This document shows, in pieces, positions 26,212 to 34,700 of a stretch of DNA of 64,000 bases (positions are counted from its first letter, which is position 1; each line of letters begins with the position of its first letter). The notes beneath the pieces were generated by a model that saw only the letters and a list, made by a program, of their open reading frames with translations, was not told the DNA's origin and ran no database searches. Origin of the DNA: Antarcticibacterium arcticum (lineage in GTDB: Bacteria > Bacteroidota > Bacteroidia > Flavobacteriales > Flavobacteriaceae); assembly GCF_007993795.1 (NCBI RefSeq), contig NZ_CP042476.1, positions 806,001-870,000 of the forward strand, given 5' to 3'. Both the position numbers and the translations under genes were made by a program.

Positions 26212-27669
26212 ATGGGAGTAATATTTCATCAGTCTTTCAAAAATATGGTCACTACCTATCTGGGATTTGGGATAGGCGCGGTTAATACATTGTTCTTATT
26301 TACATATTTTCTGGAAAAAGAGTATTATGGGTTGGTGAGTTTCCTGCTTTCCGCAGCAAATCTTATATGGCCCCTCATGGCCTTTGGAGTGCATAATACC
26401 TTAGTAAAATTCTATACCTCCTATAAAACAAAACAGGACAGGGATAAACTTCTTAACCTTATCCTCGTACTTCCTTTAGGTGTATCCTTGATCCTGGGAA
26501 TTACAGGTTATTTTAGTTACAGTTATCTTCTGGAATATTTTGATGCAGGTAATGAATTGGTGCAGCCTTATATTTGGCTCATATATGTGATAGCCATAGC
26601 TACTGCATATTTTGAAATTTTCTTTGCCTGGTGTAAGATAAATTTCCAGAGTGTTTTTGGAAATTTCATGAAGGAGGTATTTCACAGGATTTGTATCACC
26701 ATCCTGCTTTTCGGGGTTTATTTTGCTCTTATAAATGTCGAGCAGTTTATTTACCTGATGGCGGCTGTATTTGTGTTTAGAGCCCTTGTCTTAATGTTCT
26801 ACGCTTTTTCCCTTTATATCCCTAAATTCAGTTTGCACTTTCCCGCCAATATAAATACAGTGCTAAGATATTCAGCCCTTATATTAATAGCCGGTTCTGT
26901 CGCTATGATCTTGCTGGATCTGGATAAAGTAATGATAGAACATTACATGCCCATAGAAAATGTAGCTGTTTACGGGATTGCTGTTTATATCGCAACAGTT
27001 ATCTCGGTGCCTCAAAAGGCTATGCATCAAATTGTACACCCACTTACGGCAAATATGCTCAATGAAAAAGATAAAACAGGGCTGGAGGACCTCTATAAAA
27101 GAAGCTCTTTAGGCCTGCTGGTAATAAGCGCGATTATTTTCATTTTGATAATTGTAAACCTAAATCAATTATATGCCCTTATTCCTGAAGAATATCAAAT
27201 AAGTACCGCCATTGTGCTGTTGATCTCACTTGTGAAACTTTATGATAATATGCTGGGGAATAATAACAGTATCCTGTTTAATTCAGATTATTACCGGCTG
27301 GTGCTGGGAGTAGGAGTGGTCCTGGCCATTTTGGCTTTTATTTTTAATATGATCTTTATCCCGCAATTTGGAATAATGGGAGCTGCCATAGCTACTTTTC
27401 TGGCGTTTTTTATTTATAACACTTCTAAGATCTATATTGTGCTCCAGAAGTTTAAAATGCATCCCTTTACCTTAAAAACGGGATTCATTTTAATAGTTAC
27501 CGGGGTTCTTACCGCCGGGTTTTATTACTGGGAATTTACTTTTCATCCCATCATAAACATTCTTCTAAAGTCGCTTTTGGTTAGCCTTGTATATATAGGG
27601 ATTGCTTATAAATTCAATTTTTCACAGGATGTAAATCTCTTAATATCCAAATACACCAAAAGATTCTAA
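26212..27669 (+). CDS. Polysaccharide flippase (Wzx/MATE-like)
   Basis: A 485-residue protein with roughly 14 membrane helices and little else, typical of polysaccharide biosynthesis flippases. Motif-like parts include FGVHNTLVKFYTSY near the third helix and LDKVMIEHYMPIENVAVYGIAVYIA in the second half. It would move a lipid-linked oligosaccharide or related glycolipid to the periplasmic face. It starts 3 bases after the glycosyltransferase stop, and the two are surely one transcript. Confidence 0.87.
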   Translation: MGVIFHQSFKNMVTTYLGFGIGAVNTLFLFTYFLEKEYYGLVSFLLSAANLIWPLMAFGVHNTLVKFYTSYKTKQDRDKLLNLILVLPLGVSLILGITGYFSYSYLLEYFDAGNELVQPYIWLIYVIAIATAYFEIFFAWCKINFQSVFGNFMKEVFHRICITILLFGVYFALINVEQFIYLMAAVFVFRALVLMFYAFSLYIPKFSLHFPANINTVLRYSALILIAGSVAMILLDLDKVMIEHYMPIENVAVYGIAVYIATVISVPQKAMHQIVHPLTANMLNEKDKTGLEDLYKRSSLGLLVISAIIFILIIVNLNQLYALIPEEYQISTAIVLLISLVKLYDNMLGNNNSILFNSDYYRLVLGVGVVLAILAFIFNMIFIPQFGIMGAAIATFLAFFIYNTSKIYIVLQKFKMHPFTLKTGFILIVTGVLTAGFYYWEFTFHPIINILLKSLLVSLVYIGIAYKFNFSQDVNLLISKYTKRF

Positions 27670-27761
27670 CCCCTATAAAAGCGGAAACCCCTAAGATGAT
27701 CTTGCGATACAATCTGTAGGGATTTCCTAACTAACCAACCAAAAAATTAAAATAAAAAAGT

Positions 27762-29018
27762 TTATCCTCTTCCGGAACTTCTTACAGTTCCTGATGTTTC
27801 ACGTACTGTAGGTTTTACAGCCCTTGAAACCGGGGTATTCTGTGACCGCGTATTAACAGCGGTAGGATTATTTGTTGAACCTCGCATGCTTGCACTTCTT
27901 TCTGCCGGCACACTGTTTCTTACTTCTGTGCTTTGGGCACGTGGAACCGAACTACGGGTAACCGCCTGAGGTCGCTCTACCGTTCTTGTTTGAATAGGGG
28001 TGGCAGTGGTATTAGCAGCACTACTCCTGGTTTGTACAGGATCTACTGTAGTAGTTCTGCTTTGATTTGTAGTTACCGCGCCTCTGGTTTGTACCGAAGT
28101 GTTATTGGTATTCACGCCTGTATTATTCACACTACCTCTCTGAGCTCTTACAGCAGCTTCATGTTGCTCCATAGAACGTAGCCTTGTAAGCTCCTGACTG
28201 TATGAAGAATTATCTTCAGCAGTTCTTGAAAGCGTATTATTGTTACGTACAACGGCTTTATCTGTATTAACCGGAGTACTGGTCCTGCTCACATTTTCTG
28301 ATGACCTTACCGCCGGAGTAACATCTCTTTCCTGCGTGGTTCTTCTACCATAATTATAGGAAGCAACCTGCTGCCCGGGACGATAGAAATTTGATTTGTT
28401 ATAATAGTAATTGTTGTTTTGATAGAATGTATTATACTGAAAGTAATTCATTCTCACGGGCTCATAAAATGCTCTGTAAGGCTCATAATAAACCACACGG
28501 TAATTCATATGTGGCCTCATATAATATTGGTGCCATGGCCGGTATACATACCGGGTGTTGTAATGGTTGATTATTCCTACATAACGAATTGGCTGATTGA
28601 ACCTGTTATAGCGAATGCTCATTCCACCAACCCGTGCAATTCTACCTTGATTATCATATCTAATTACTACATCACCGGCCTGGATCAATCTTCCGTAGAA
28701 GTCATAATACACAGGTACGTTTTCTATCTGGATCACAGCCCCAAAATCATCATATTGTACAAATGCATCATAGTTATATCCTGCATTGTAGCTAATGTTT
28801 CTTCCGGGATTCGGGATATGTACAATGGAAGTATTAATAAATCTGGGATTATAGTGGAAATCAAATTCTCCATTAGGATAAACCGCAAATTCAACTCCTC
28901 CTTCCACAAATATGAAGGCTTCTCCATATTTATAGGGCGCAAAGGCGCTGCCGGGGGTATTTGCTGAGGCCGTAACTCCAACAAAAAGCAAAGCGAGTAT
29001 AAGGGTAATGTTTTTCAT
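27762..29018 (-). CDS. Secreted protein, Tyr/Asn-rich N-half and low-complexity C-half
   Basis: A 418-residue protein with a signal peptide (MKNITLILALLFVGVTASA). Residues 30-190 form short repeated beta-strand-like units with Asn, Tyr and Phe (FAVYPNGEFDFHYNPRF, YYDFYGRLIQAGDVVIRYDNQGRI, MSIRYNRFNQPIRYVG), recalling YD-like or REJ-type strand repeats. Residues 240-418 are low-complexity Ser/Thr/Arg/Asn, probably disordered. I recognise no named family. It stands alone between the flippase gene and uvrA. A cell-surface or periplasmic role is inferred from the signal peptide only. Confidence 0.75.
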   Translation of the reverse strand: MKNITLILALLFVGVTASANTPGSAFAPYKYGEAFIFVEGGVEFAVYPNGEFDFHYNPRFINTSIVHIPNPGRNISYNAGYNYDAFVQYDDFGAVIQIENVPVYYDFYGRLIQAGDVVIRYDNQGRIARVGGMSIRYNRFNQPIRYVGIINHYNTRYVYRPWHQYYMRPHMNYRVVYYEPYRAFYEPVRMNYFQYNTFYQNNNYYYNKSNFYRPGQQVASYNYGRRTTQERDVTPAVRSSENVSRTSTPVNTDKAVVRNNNTLSRTAEDNSSYSQELTRLRSMEQHEAAVRAQRGSVNNTGVNTNNTSVQTRGAVTTNQSRTTTVDPVQTRSSAANTTATPIQTRTVERPQAVTRSSVPRAQSTEVRNSVPAERSASMRGSTNNPTAVNTRSQNTPVSRAVKPTVRETSGTVRSSGRG

Positions 29019-29150
29019 TTGGGCGGACTTTAGTGTTAATTAAATCGGCATTTACTTGCCGTTACCTTAATAATACAAAGTACGTGCCAAAATTAGGAAA
29101 GAGGCTATTACTTCCTTTCTAACATATAATATAGATTTTCAGGATAATTT

Positions 29151-31940
29151 CTAAGCCAGTTTTTCCTTTAAATAGGGCGCTGTATAGGATTTCTTATTTT
29201 TAGCTACCTGCTCCGGCGTACCTTCTGCTATAAGATATCCCCCGGTTTCCCCGCCATCCATACCCAAGTCAATCACATGGTCCGCACATTTTACAAGATC
29301 CATATTATGTTCAATCACCAGCAGGGAATGTCCTTTTTCAATTAATGCGTTAAAGGATTTCAGAAGTTTTTGAATATCGTGAAAATGGAGCCCTGTGGTG
29401 GGTTCATCAAAAATGAATAAGGCTTTATCTTTTGTTACCCCTTTTACAAGAAAGGACGCGAGTTTTATACGTTGGGCTTCCCCGCCAGAAAGGGTAGATG
29501 AACTTTGTCCCAGTTGTACATAACCCAGGCCAACATCCTGCAGCGGTTTTAATTTGGTGGTTATCTTTTTTTCACCATTGGTTTCAAAGAACTCAAGCGC
29601 CTCATCTATTGTCATTGTTAGAATATCATCAATATTCTTATCGGCAAATTTAATTTCCAGAACTTCCTTCTTAAACCGTTTCCCGTTGCATACATCGCAT
29701 TCCAGGTGAACATCGGCCATGAACTGCATCTCGATGGTAACTTCCCCTTCACCTTTACAAGTGTCGCACCTACCTCCATCTACATTGAATGAGAAATGTT
29801 TAGGTTTAAATCCGCGTATGTCTGAAAGTTTTTGGTTCGCAAAAAGATTCCTGATATCATCATAAGCCTTTATATAAGTTACAGGATTAGAACGGGAAGA
29901 CCTTCCTATTGGATTCTGGTCTACAAATTCTATAGAGGTTATACTCTTGAAATTTCCCTCAATTTTTGAGAATTGCCCGGCCTTTTCCCCGTAGCCTCCA
30001 ATTTCCTTGAGCATTGCCGGATACAGAATCCTTTTTATAAGTGTACTTTTTCCGCTTCCGGAAACTCCTGTAACCGCGGTAAACATTCCCAGAGGGAAGG
30101 TTACATCTATGTTCTTAAGATTGTTTTCGCGGGCACCAATAATGGTAACAAATTGTTTGGAGGTCCTTCTTTTTGAAGGCACCTCTATGCGCATGCTGTT
30201 ATTTAAATATTTTGCCGTTAAGGATCCCGCTTTCAGGATCTGGTTGTAATCACCCGAGGCCACATGTTCTCCTCCGTGGGTACCGGCTTCCGGCCCTATA
30301 TCAATAATCTCATCTGCCGCTTTCATTATATCCTCATCGTGCTCCACAACAATTACAGTATTTCCCAGGTCCCGTAGGTTTTTCAGCACTCCAATAAGAT
30401 TTTGTGTGTCGCGGGGATGCAAACCAATGGAGGGTTCATCGAGAATATACATAGATCCCACCAGGCTGCTTCCTAAAGAGGTAGCCAGGTTAATGCGCTG
30501 GGATTCTCCGCCGGAGAGGGTGTTGGATTTGCGGTTCAGAGTTAGATAATCAAGACCTACATTAGACAAAAATTTCAGCCTGTTGTTTATTTCAGCCAGT
30601 AGTCGTTTTGCGATTTGAGCATCATATTCGTTTAAGGTTAATTCCTGGAAAAAAGCCCTTACTTTTTCCAGGGGTTTTTCCACCAGGTCTGTAATAGTGG
30701 CCCCGCCAATTTTTACATTATTAGCCTCCGGTCTAAGGCGTTTCCCTTTGCAAAGCGAACACCTGGTCTTTCCCCGGTATCGTGATAACATTACCCGGTT
30801 TTGGATCTTATAGGCTTTGGATTCAAGAAATTCGAAAAAGGAATTTAATCCTTCGAAATATTGATTTCCATTCCAGATAAGTTCCTTTTGAGCATCTGTA
30901 AGATCAAAATAAGGCTTGTGAATGGGAAAATTGAACTTATGCGAATTATTTACCAGTTGATCTCGGTACCAGCTCATACTTTCTCCTCTCCAGGGGAAAA
31001 TGGCATTTTCGTACACTGATAGCCCCGTATTAGGGATCACCAGGTCTTCATCAATCCCAATGACGTCTCCATAACCTTCACATTTCGGGCAGGCACCGTA
31101 CGGATTATTGAAACTGAACAAATGCACATTCGGCTCAGGAAAAGTGATTCCATCCAGTTCAAATTTATTGCTAAACTGTCTTTTATTATTATCAGAAAGA
31201 GTTTCCAGGAAAAGTTCACCCTTTCCTTCAAAGAATGCTGTTTGGGTAGCATCGGCCAGGCGGTTATAAAAATCTTCTTCATCCTTGACCACGATCCTGT
31301 CTACAACCAGGGAAACATCCTTTTCCTTTAATTTAGTAAGATCTGTTTCATCAATACGCACAACGTCCTGCTTCACTTTTATACGACTGTATCCCTGTTG
31401 CAGGAGCACCTTTAGTTTATCTTCCAGGCTACGGCCATCTTCCACATGAATGGGAGATAGTAAAAGCATTTTTTCACCTTCAGGATAAGATTTTACATAA
31501 TTCACAACATCTGTAACCGTGTCCTTTTTTACCTCGCCGCCTGAAACAGGGGAGTAGGTCTTGCCAATGCGGGCAAATAACAATTTGAGATAATCATAGA
31601 TCTCTGTAGATGTGCCAACCGTAGAACGCGGATTGGTGGAGTTGACTTTTTGCTCTATGGCAATAGCCGGCGCAATACCTTTAATGTAATCGACTTTGGG
31701 TTTATTTAGTCTGCCAAGGAACTGCCTGGCGTATGATGACAGGCTTTCCACATACCTTCGCTGGCCTTCGGCATACAAGGTATCAAAAGCAAGACTGGAT
31801 TTTCCGGAACCCGAAAGGCCCGTAATAACCACTAATTTATTCCGTGGAATTACAACATCAATATTTTTTAAATTATGAAGTTTAGCTCCTTTTATTATAA
31901 TATTTTTTCTGGGGTCTATTTCAGAAAGGTCTTTACTCAT
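29151..31940 (-). CDS. uvrA: Excinuclease ABC subunit A
   Basis: A 929-residue protein of standard UvrA length with two ABC ATPase modules. Walker A motifs are GLSGSGKSSLAF near residue 41 and GVSGSGKSTLI near 630. The signature motifs are LSGGESQRINLA and LSGGEAQRIKLA. Zinc-finger cysteines appear as CPKCEGYGD, CSLCKGKR, CDTCKGEG and CDVCNGKR. It is the damage-scanning subunit of nucleotide excision repair, acting with UvrB. It is monocistronic on the minus strand; the sigma factor gene lies back to back with it. Confidence 0.97.
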   Translation of the reverse strand: MSKDLSEIDPRKNIIIKGAKLHNLKNIDVVIPRNKLVVITGLSGSGKSSLAFDTLYAEGQRRYVESLSSYARQFLGRLNKPKVDYIKGIAPAIAIEQKVNSTNPRSTVGTSTEIYDYLKLLFARIGKTYSPVSGGEVKKDTVTDVVNYVKSYPEGEKMLLLSPIHVEDGRSLEDKLKVLLQQGYSRIKVKQDVVRIDETDLTKLKEKDVSLVVDRIVVKDEEDFYNRLADATQTAFFEGKGELFLETLSDNNKRQFSNKFELDGITFPEPNVHLFSFNNPYGACPKCEGYGDVIGIDEDLVIPNTGLSVYENAIFPWRGESMSWYRDQLVNNSHKFNFPIHKPYFDLTDAQKELIWNGNQYFEGLNSFFEFLESKAYKIQNRVMLSRYRGKTRCSLCKGKRLRPEANNVKIGGATITDLVEKPLEKVRAFFQELTLNEYDAQIAKRLLAEINNRLKFLSNVGLDYLTLNRKSNTLSGGESQRINLATSLGSSLVGSMYILDEPSIGLHPRDTQNLIGVLKNLRDLGNTVIVVEHDEDIMKAADEIIDIGPEAGTHGGEHVASGDYNQILKAGSLTAKYLNNSMRIEVPSKRRTSKQFVTIIGARENNLKNIDVTFPLGMFTAVTGVSGSGKSTLIKRILYPAMLKEIGGYGEKAGQFSKIEGNFKSITSIEFVDQNPIGRSSRSNPVTYIKAYDDIRNLFANQKLSDIRGFKPKHFSFNVDGGRCDTCKGEGEVTIEMQFMADVHLECDVCNGKRFKKEVLEIKFADKNIDDILTMTIDEALEFFETNGEKKITTKLKPLQDVGLGYVQLGQSSSTLSGGEAQRIKLASFLVKGVTKDKALFIFDEPTTGLHFHDIQKLLKSFNALIEKGHSLLVIEHNMDLVKCADHVIDLGMDGGETGGYLIAEGTPEQVAKNKKSYTAPYLKEKLA

Positions 31941-32038
31941 AGCAAGGTTTTAACAAACAGGAAGCAAAGGTACTCAATAACCGGCAGGGTAAAAAGTGAA
32001 GAATTTCTATAGCTAATGTTAAAAAAAATGCCCTATAG

Positions 32039-32070
32039 TTGCGTATGTAAAGAATATGTTGCTATATTTG
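32039..32070 (+). promoter_or_regulatory. Promoter TTG-N21-TATATTTG for the sigma factor gene
   Basis: TTG at 32039-32041 and TATATTTG at 32063-32070 are 21 bases apart. The leader to the ATG at 32180 would be about 105 bases. Confidence 0.72.
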
Positions 32071-32179
32071 ATTTTCCAACGAACCTTTTTAAATTCTATT
32101 GCCTATTGCATAAAGTTACTTTTTAAATTAATAACCTAACCTACAGGTATCCCCTACAATACCTTTAAAAGTAACTATT

Positions 32180-32764
32180 ATGGAAAAAAACCTGGCAACT
32201 GATGCTTCGCTTGTACGTGAGTATTTACAGGGAAATGAACATTCACTTTCTACTTTGATCACCCGGCACCAGAGCCGTATCTACAGTTTTATTTATTCCA
32301 AGGTTTTTGATAAAGATGTAGCCGAAGATATTTTTCAGGATACCTTTATTAAGGTAATTAACACCCTTAAACGTGGTAAATATAACGAAGAAGGAAAATT
32401 TCTTCCCTGGGTAATGAGAATTGCACATAACCTTATTATTGATCATTTCAGGAAAAACAAAAGAATGCCCATGTTTGAAAATAAAGGGGATTTCAATATT
32501 TTTTCTGTTTTGTGTGATGGAGATCTTAATATTGAAAAGCAAATTATTAAAGACCAGATTGAATGTGATGTGCAGGAACTTATTAAGGAACTGCCACAAG
32601 ATCAACTGGAAGTTCTTACCATGCGTATATATAAAGATATGAGCTTTAAGGAGATATCTGAGAATACGGGAGTAAGCATTAATACTGCCTTAGGCCGTAT
32701 GAGATATGCTTTAATAAATTTGCGGAAAATAATAGAGAAACATAACCTAATTTTAACAAATTAA
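32180..32764 (+). CDS. RNA polymerase ECF-type sigma-70 factor
   Basis: A 194-residue protein with sigma region 2 (IYSFIYSKVFDKDVAEDIFQDTFIKV and LPWVMRIAHNLIIDHFRK, about residues 30-93) and region 4 (LPQDQLEVLTMRIYKDMSFKEISENTGVSINTALGRMRYAL, about residues 140-180). The region 4 helix-turn-helix is complete. No anti-sigma gene is adjacent, which is unusual for FecI-type ECF factors and suggests another control. A 49-residue frame lies 56 bases downstream in the same direction and ends at a terminator, so the two may form one transcript. Confidence 0.93.
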   Translation: MEKNLATDASLVREYLQGNEHSLSTLITRHQSRIYSFIYSKVFDKDVAEDIFQDTFIKVINTLKRGKYNEEGKFLPWVMRIAHNLIIDHFRKNKRMPMFENKGDFNIFSVLCDGDLNIEKQIIKDQIECDVQELIKELPQDQLEVLTMRIYKDMSFKEISENTGVSINTALGRMRYALINLRKIIEKHNLILTN

Positions 32765-32820
32765 GCTACAATATCACCCCCGGATTGCGTTATTTTAAAA
32801 ACGAATCATAAATTAATCCG

Positions 32821-32970
32821 ATGGGGAAACTTTACACTAAATCTTCAGTAGAAGGTAAATTATTAAATTTGAATCCTAAAAAAGAAACCCTTCAGTTTCT
32901 CTTGAATTATTCAAAAGCACTGCATATTTCAGAACACAGGAAAATGCAATTTGAGACCATTCTCAATTAG
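32821..32970 (+). CDS. 49-residue small protein downstream of the sigma factor
   Basis: An ATG-started frame of 49 residues (MGKLYTKSSVEGKLLNLNP at the start, HRKMQFETILN at the end). It lies between the sigma factor gene and a perfect terminator that begins 6 bases after its stop. It is basic, without membrane helix or cysteine, and has no known motif. The tight fit to the terminator and the good start context argue for a real gene in the sigma factor transcript. Whether it is a regulator of that sigma factor cannot be told from sequence. Confidence 0.6.
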   Translation: MGKLYTKSSVEGKLLNLNPKKETLQFLLNYSKALHISEHRKMQFETILN

Positions 32971-32976
32971 AAATTA

Positions 32977-33004
32977 AAAAGACTCCGCAATTACGGAGTC
33001 TTTT
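32977..33004. terminator. Terminator between the sigma factor transcript and nth
   Basis: AAAAGACTCCG (32977-32987) pairs with CGGAGTCTTTT (32994-33004) around a 6-base loop; it serves both converging transcripts. Confidence 0.9.
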
Positions 33005-33014
33005 ACGTTATAGT

Positions 33015-33695
33015 TTATTTTGATCTGGAACTTTTTGCAGGTTTCTGTTTTTTGAGGTATTCATTAATCACACTCTTTCTACCAATAGTTTTGGTGATAA
33101 TGTCTTTATCCAGATCCCAGCCGCGGGCAGGGGAATATTGCCTGCCATACCAAATTATTTGAAGATGAAGACGGTTCCAAAGGTCTTTGGGAAAGATCTT
33201 TTTTGCATCCTTTTCAGTTTGAACTACATTTTTTCCATTTGTAAAACCCCAGCGGTACATTAGCCGGTGAATATGAGTGTCTACAGGAAAAGAAGGAATA
33301 TCAAAAGCCTGGGCCATTACAACACTTGCAGTTTTATGGCCTACAGCCGGTAAAGTTTCAAGAGCATCAATATCTGCAGGAACTTCCCCATTGTATTTTT
33401 CTATAAGAATTTTTGACAAGCCATGAATACCTTTCGCTTTCATTGGTGACAAACCCACGGGTCTAATTATATCCCTAATTTCTTCAACAGTTAATTTTAC
33501 CATATCATAGGGATTATCTGCTTTCTTAAATAAAATTGGTGTGATCTTATTTACCCCAACATCGGTGCTTTGGGCCGATAGTAATACAGCGATCAATAAA
33601 GTATAAGGATCTTTATGATCCAGAGGGATAAGAGCGTTGGGATATATATTCTGAAGGCTGTCTATAACAAACTGTACCTTTTCTTTTTTATTCAT
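33015..33695 (-). CDS. nth: Endonuclease III-like DNA glycosylase without iron-sulfur cysteines
   Basis: A 226-residue HhH-GPD DNA glycosylase. The helix-hairpin-helix reads LETLPAVGHKTASVV with the catalytic lysine K121, and the catalytic aspartate D139 lies in FPVDTHIHRL. LLSAQSTDVGVNK is the usual substrate-strand helix. It should remove oxidised pyrimidines and cut the strand in base excision repair. The oddity is that the protein contains no cysteine at all. Where other Nth proteins bind a [4Fe-4S] cluster, it has YSPARGWDLDKDIITKTIGR followed by a basic tail. The gene is full length, so this is a cluster-less form, not a truncation. Confidence 0.92.
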   Translation of the reverse strand: MNKKEKVQFVIDSLQNIYPNALIPLDHKDPYTLLIAVLLSAQSTDVGVNKITPILFKKADNPYDMVKLTVEEIRDIIRPVGLSPMKAKGIHGLSKILIEKYNGEVPADIDALETLPAVGHKTASVVMAQAFDIPSFPVDTHIHRLMYRWGFTNGKNVVQTEKDAKKIFPKDLWNRLHLQIIWYGRQYSPARGWDLDKDIITKTIGRKSVINEYLKKQKPAKSSRSK

Positions 33696-33726
33696 AATGC
33701 GTACATTTAAAGCAAAAATAGGAAAT

Positions 33727-34175
33727 ATGACAACATTAAAGGCAGGGGATAAGGCCCCGATTTTCAGGCAGAGGACCAGGATGGCAATATTGTAAAATTA
33801 TCAGACTTTACTGGGAAAAAACTGGTGCTTTTCTTTTACCCAAAAGCAAGTACTCCCGGGTGTACCGCCCAGGCCTGTAATCTAAGGGATAACTGGAATT
33901 CTTTTGAATCAAAAGGTTATGAGATAATAGGAGTGAGTGCCGATTCTAAAAAGAGGCAACAAAATTTCAAGGATAAATACAAGTTACCCTTCCCTTTGCT
34001 GGCAGATGAGGACAGGACCGTTATAAATGCCTTTGGGGTATGGGGACCTAAAAAATTTATGGGAAAAGAGTATGATGGGATACACCGCACTACTTTTATA
34101 ATAGATGAAAAGGGAATTATTGAGGAGGTAATTGGAAAGGTGGACACGAAAGAACACACTACACAAATACTTTAG
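33727..34175 (+). pseudogene. bcp: Bcp-type peroxiredoxin, frameshifted by one missing base
   Basis: The ATG at 33727 opens MTTLKAGDKAP, then the frame is lost at 33759-33760: a missing G in CCG(G)ATTTT sends it to a stop at 33793. Restoring one base gives MTTLKAGDKAPDFQAEDQDG running into the downstream frame, which continues LFFYPKASTPGCTAQAC to the stop at 34175. The repaired protein has about 149 residues, the full Bcp length, with peroxidatic and resolving cysteines five residues apart and THR-like phosphate contacts preserved. Thioredoxin-dependent thiol peroxidase would be its role. Either the gene is freshly inactivated or the base is a sequencing error. Translation could restart at an alternative codon at 33825, but the product would lack the first strands. 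Confidence 0.85.
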
Positions 34176-34256
34176 TGAAAAGTAAAAAAGTAAAAGAGTA
34201 AAAGAGGTAAAAAGTAAAATTAAATACTGGTTACCTCTATTTAAAAGTGTCCATTT

Positions 34257-34631
34257 CTATTCTGAAAAGCTTACCCGTTGAATGGTTGCGGTAGTTTCGC
34301 AATTTTCAATTTGGAGTTCTATTTTTTTGGAATTGGCATCACCCGCAACAAAATAGATGTTACAGGGATCATTGTTGGTATTGCTTTTTCTGAAGTTTAC
34401 TTTGCCATTTTCAAGAATTTCAGAAACATTACTTGTGTCAATATTGTTGAACTGAAAAAATCGATAGGATTCATCAGAAAAAACACGGTCTTTTATCCTG
34501 ATATTTTTCAGGGTTCTCGCGTTTGGGGAATAATCGCAGGAGGTTCTTTTTCCACTTAAAAAAAACATCAGGATCACAATTCCCATAATAAGTCCAACCG
34601 AGAAGTAAGCAAATCTATGTAGTAATCTCAT
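34257..34631 (-). CDS. Membrane-anchored protein, DUF4258-like
   Basis: A 124-residue protein with one N-terminal membrane helix (residues about 7-26) and a small extracytoplasmic domain with three cysteines (SGKRTSCDYSPNARTL, NDPCNIYFVAG, QIENCETT). The segment SGKRTSCDYSPNART-LKNIR and its position beside the alanine-dehydrogenase-like gene and tsaE resemble DUF4258-annotated proteins of Flavobacteria. The match is from memory and not certain. The function is unknown. It lies 69 bases downstream of the ald-like gene on the same strand. Confidence 0.65.
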   Translation of the reverse strand: MRLLHRFAYFSVGLIMGIVILMFFLSGKRTSCDYSPNARTLKNIRIKDRVFSDESYRFFQFNNIDTSNVSEILENGKVNFRKSNTNNDPCNIYFVAGDANSKKIELQIENCETTATIQRVSFSE

Positions 34632-34700
34632 TATATTTTTTGTAGAGCCTGCACGCCTTAAGAGGGGTGTAGGCTTGATTCTTTATTTAAATGGGTTTCT

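Noticed and set aside
28419..28967. A 182-residue open frame on the plus strand
   Set aside because: It lies opposite the secreted low-complexity protein, whose signal peptide and composition are convincing; this frame is a shadow.
34645..34674. An imperfect hairpin after the ald-like gene
   Set aside because: The stem has mismatches and no T tract follows on the minus strand, so it is not a convincing terminator.
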